Assembly (NCBI GenBank): GCA_020328155.1
Contig: JAIXMX010000008.1
Location: 1 to 61,152, forward strand
Reading direction: 5' to 3'
Length of the DNA: 61,152 nucleotides
Origin: Candidatus Endomicrobiellum agilis
GTDB lineage: Bacteria; Elusimicrobiota; Endomicrobiia; Endomicrobiales; Endomicrobiaceae
Shown here piece by piece: positions 58,485 to 61,152 of this stretch. A program made the position numbers and the translations under genes. Position 1 is the stretch's first letter. Each line of letters begins with the position of its first letter. Under the pieces are notes generated by a model. The model saw only the letters and a program-made list of their open reading frames with translations. It was not told where the DNA came from and searched no databases.

Positions 58485-59304
58485 GTGAGTTTAGAGCGGA
58501 TGTAAATTGTTTAACGTCATGCGTTTCAATTTTACAAAGATGCTTTTACAGGACTATTGTCGTCGTTCTGCGCTGTGTAGAGTTTCGCATTTCGCTGATT
58601 GTCCAATGCATAATGTTTTCTAAGGACTTAGGCATCAATAGAAAAATAGAACAAGAAAAAGAATTCCTCACCAAAGAATTAAACAGATATCCTTGAATCC
58701 TTGTATTATTATTTGATGGCTTAAACGCTTGTGGCGGCGGTAGAGGAGATATCTGTATTGTAATGTGTTTTAGTCCGTTGTGGCTTAAAAAATGAAAACA
58801 TAAAAATATTACAAAAATAATATTTTCCATTATTAAAGAATTGACAGCTCTGAATTAAATTCAGCGTGGCGTCGCTGAAGGCTTAATAAGTGTTCCTTAA
58901 CCTTTCAAAATGATCGCATTCTCAACGGTAACTTCATTTTTCTCTTCATTCAAAGGAAATGGATGAGAAGTGGAAAAAAATAGAATAAATTCAGATTAGT
59001 TTCTCGTCCTCTTCTTTCTTGTAAGAGAAAAAAATTGTGGTGTGTCAAAAAGACATAAAATTCTTATTATTTGTTGATAATGTTTTTTCATGTACTTTTT
59101 GTAATCAATGAAAGAAGTGGTTTTCTGTTTCAGATGGAATAAGATATAAAGTAATAGCCCAAACAGCAAACGCAATAACCGTTTGTTTCTTTATTTAATT
59201 TCTGTCAATGATTGGAGTAAAAACAATAAAGACTTTTGCTCTTAAAAGAGGCAGCTTTCTGCTTTAGACAGAATAACGCTTTATTATTTATCTGGGTGTA
59301 AATC

Positions 59305-59333
59305 TTGACAAAAAAATATAAATGTAATATACT
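59305..59333 (+). promoter_or_regulatory. rRNA promoter P1
   Basis: TTGACA, 17-base spacer, TATACT (one mismatch to TATAAT). The best match of the three upstream of the 16S gene. Confidence 0.7.
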
Positions 59334-59442
59334 GACTGGCTAGCTGCAGTGCATATGAAAATAAAGACGAGTCGCAGGTAATTTTTGCATGTTTTGGTAT
59401 ATAAAAATTATACTGCCTTTTTTAGATATATTAAACGAGCGC

Positions 59443-59471
59443 TTGACAAGAAAATTTAAATATTGTTAAAT
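59443..59471 (+). promoter_or_regulatory. rRNA promoter P2
   Basis: TTGACA, 17-base spacer, TTAAAT (four of six). Weaker -10 than P1 and P3. Confidence 0.5.
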
Positions 59472-59515
59472 GTTATAAATTAATAATACAGTTCGTACAA
59501 TTGATAGCGAAAGAC

Positions 59516-59544
59516 TTGACAGGTTAAAAAAAATTTGTTTTAAT
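59516..59544 (+). promoter_or_regulatory. rRNA promoter P3
   Basis: TTGACA, 17-base spacer, TTTAAT (five of six). Nearest to the 16S gene, with a leader of about 390 bases. Confidence 0.65.
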
Positions 59545-59764
59545 TATTTTTATCCAGTATCCAGCTCGCAAAAATAAGAATTCTTTTTTATATCAAATAA
59601 AGAAAAGATAATTAATTCTAAACAAGTGCTTAGAATTTTTAGAATAATTCAAAAAATGTGAGATTCCGAAAGGGTCTGTCTCTGACTGATTTAATGGCGA
59701 TGGAGTCTTTACTGAAGCCCAAAAGCAGATAGTAAAGATGAGAGGTATTTTTTTTCTCTCAAAA

Positions 59765-59778
59765 GTTCTTTGAAAACT
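59765..59778 (+). promoter_or_regulatory. boxA-like antitermination site
   Basis: GTTCTTTGAAAACT in the pre-16S leader resembles the boxA element (TGCTCTTTGAAAA type) bound by NusB-S10 in rRNA operons. Confidence 0.5.
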
Positions 59779-59934
59779 GAAAAAACACGCAGATAAGCGC
59801 CTCGTAAAAGAGGCAATCATGTAATTCAAGAGTCTTTTGTAAAAGTCAATTCAAATGGGAAATCGAAAGATTCTCGTTTAAAAGACAATATCAGTAATTT
59901 AGAGCTTATAGACAAATCTCTTATAAATATAAAT

Positions 59935-61152
<1,218 letters not shown>

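Larger units (their letters stand above)
58485..59934. other. Long spacer and rRNA promoter/leader region
   Basis: 1.45 kb. The left 0.8 kb has only broken frames. The right part holds three sigma-70 promoter matches and a boxA-like antitermination site before the 16S gene. Confidence 0.6.

Overview
The window reads as origin-proximal chromosome of an AT-rich bacterium of the phylum Elusimicrobiota, most likely an Endomicrobium-type (Termite Group 1) endosymbiont of gut flagellates. The call rests on the style of the 16S rRNA gene at the right end, low GC, intact core and biosynthetic genes, and long spacers full of broken reading frames, which is typical of a genome in reductive decay. No alignment was possible, so the genus is an inference.

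Left part (1-14.9 kb): all recognised genes are on the minus strand. At the very edge (1-1106) is a tight cassette of tiny unknown genes (holin/spanin-like sizes, a lipoprotein, coiled coils), partly broken. Next is a lone zinc-ribbon protein with a nucleoside-deoxyribosyltransferase/TIR-like C-terminus (possible phage-defence effector). Then come gyrB, dciA, dnaN and dnaA (no recF), rsmA, rseP, mnmE, a small membrane protein, a FmdB-type zinc ribbon, a DEAD-box helicase and a DUF116 protein. DnaA boxes and a change in base skew place a candidate oriC between dnaN and dnaA.

Middle (15.6-37.8 kb, plus strand): one large nucleotide-biosynthesis block. It carries purC-purS-purL, purQ, an LtaS-like sulfatase, purD-purE-pyrR-pyrB-pyrC-pyrK, then a dead insert (zinc ribbon, lipoprotein, restriction-modification), pyrD, pyrF, a LysE exporter, pyrE, purM, purN and purB. 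Together these cover most of IMP and UMP synthesis; purF, purH, purK and carAB are not in the window. PurS is a tandem duplication of its domain.

Right part (38-61 kb, plus strand): coding density falls. There is an aromatic/hydroxy amino acid permease, tRNA-Glu(CTC), tRNA-Arg(ACG), a NifU-type Fe-S protein, thrB, lysC, a truncated type IV pilin, cimA, a three-copy array of repeat-linked lipoprotein genes (50.3-52.6 kb), a HAD hydrolase, a perfect parS site, parA, parB, a Pif1-like helicase and a 16S rRNA gene behind three promoters. The 16S gene is chimeric: after about 1060 bases it jumps into the reverse complement of its own 3' region, which looks like an assembly or amplification artefact at a contig end.

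The least-explained material is the family of small 'GCGK' lipoprotein cassettes found in several states of decay at 0.6, 29.2, 38.8 and 50.4-52.5 kb. Three genes in the window are broken by what looks like a single-base loss in an A or T run, while essential genes with equally long runs are intact.
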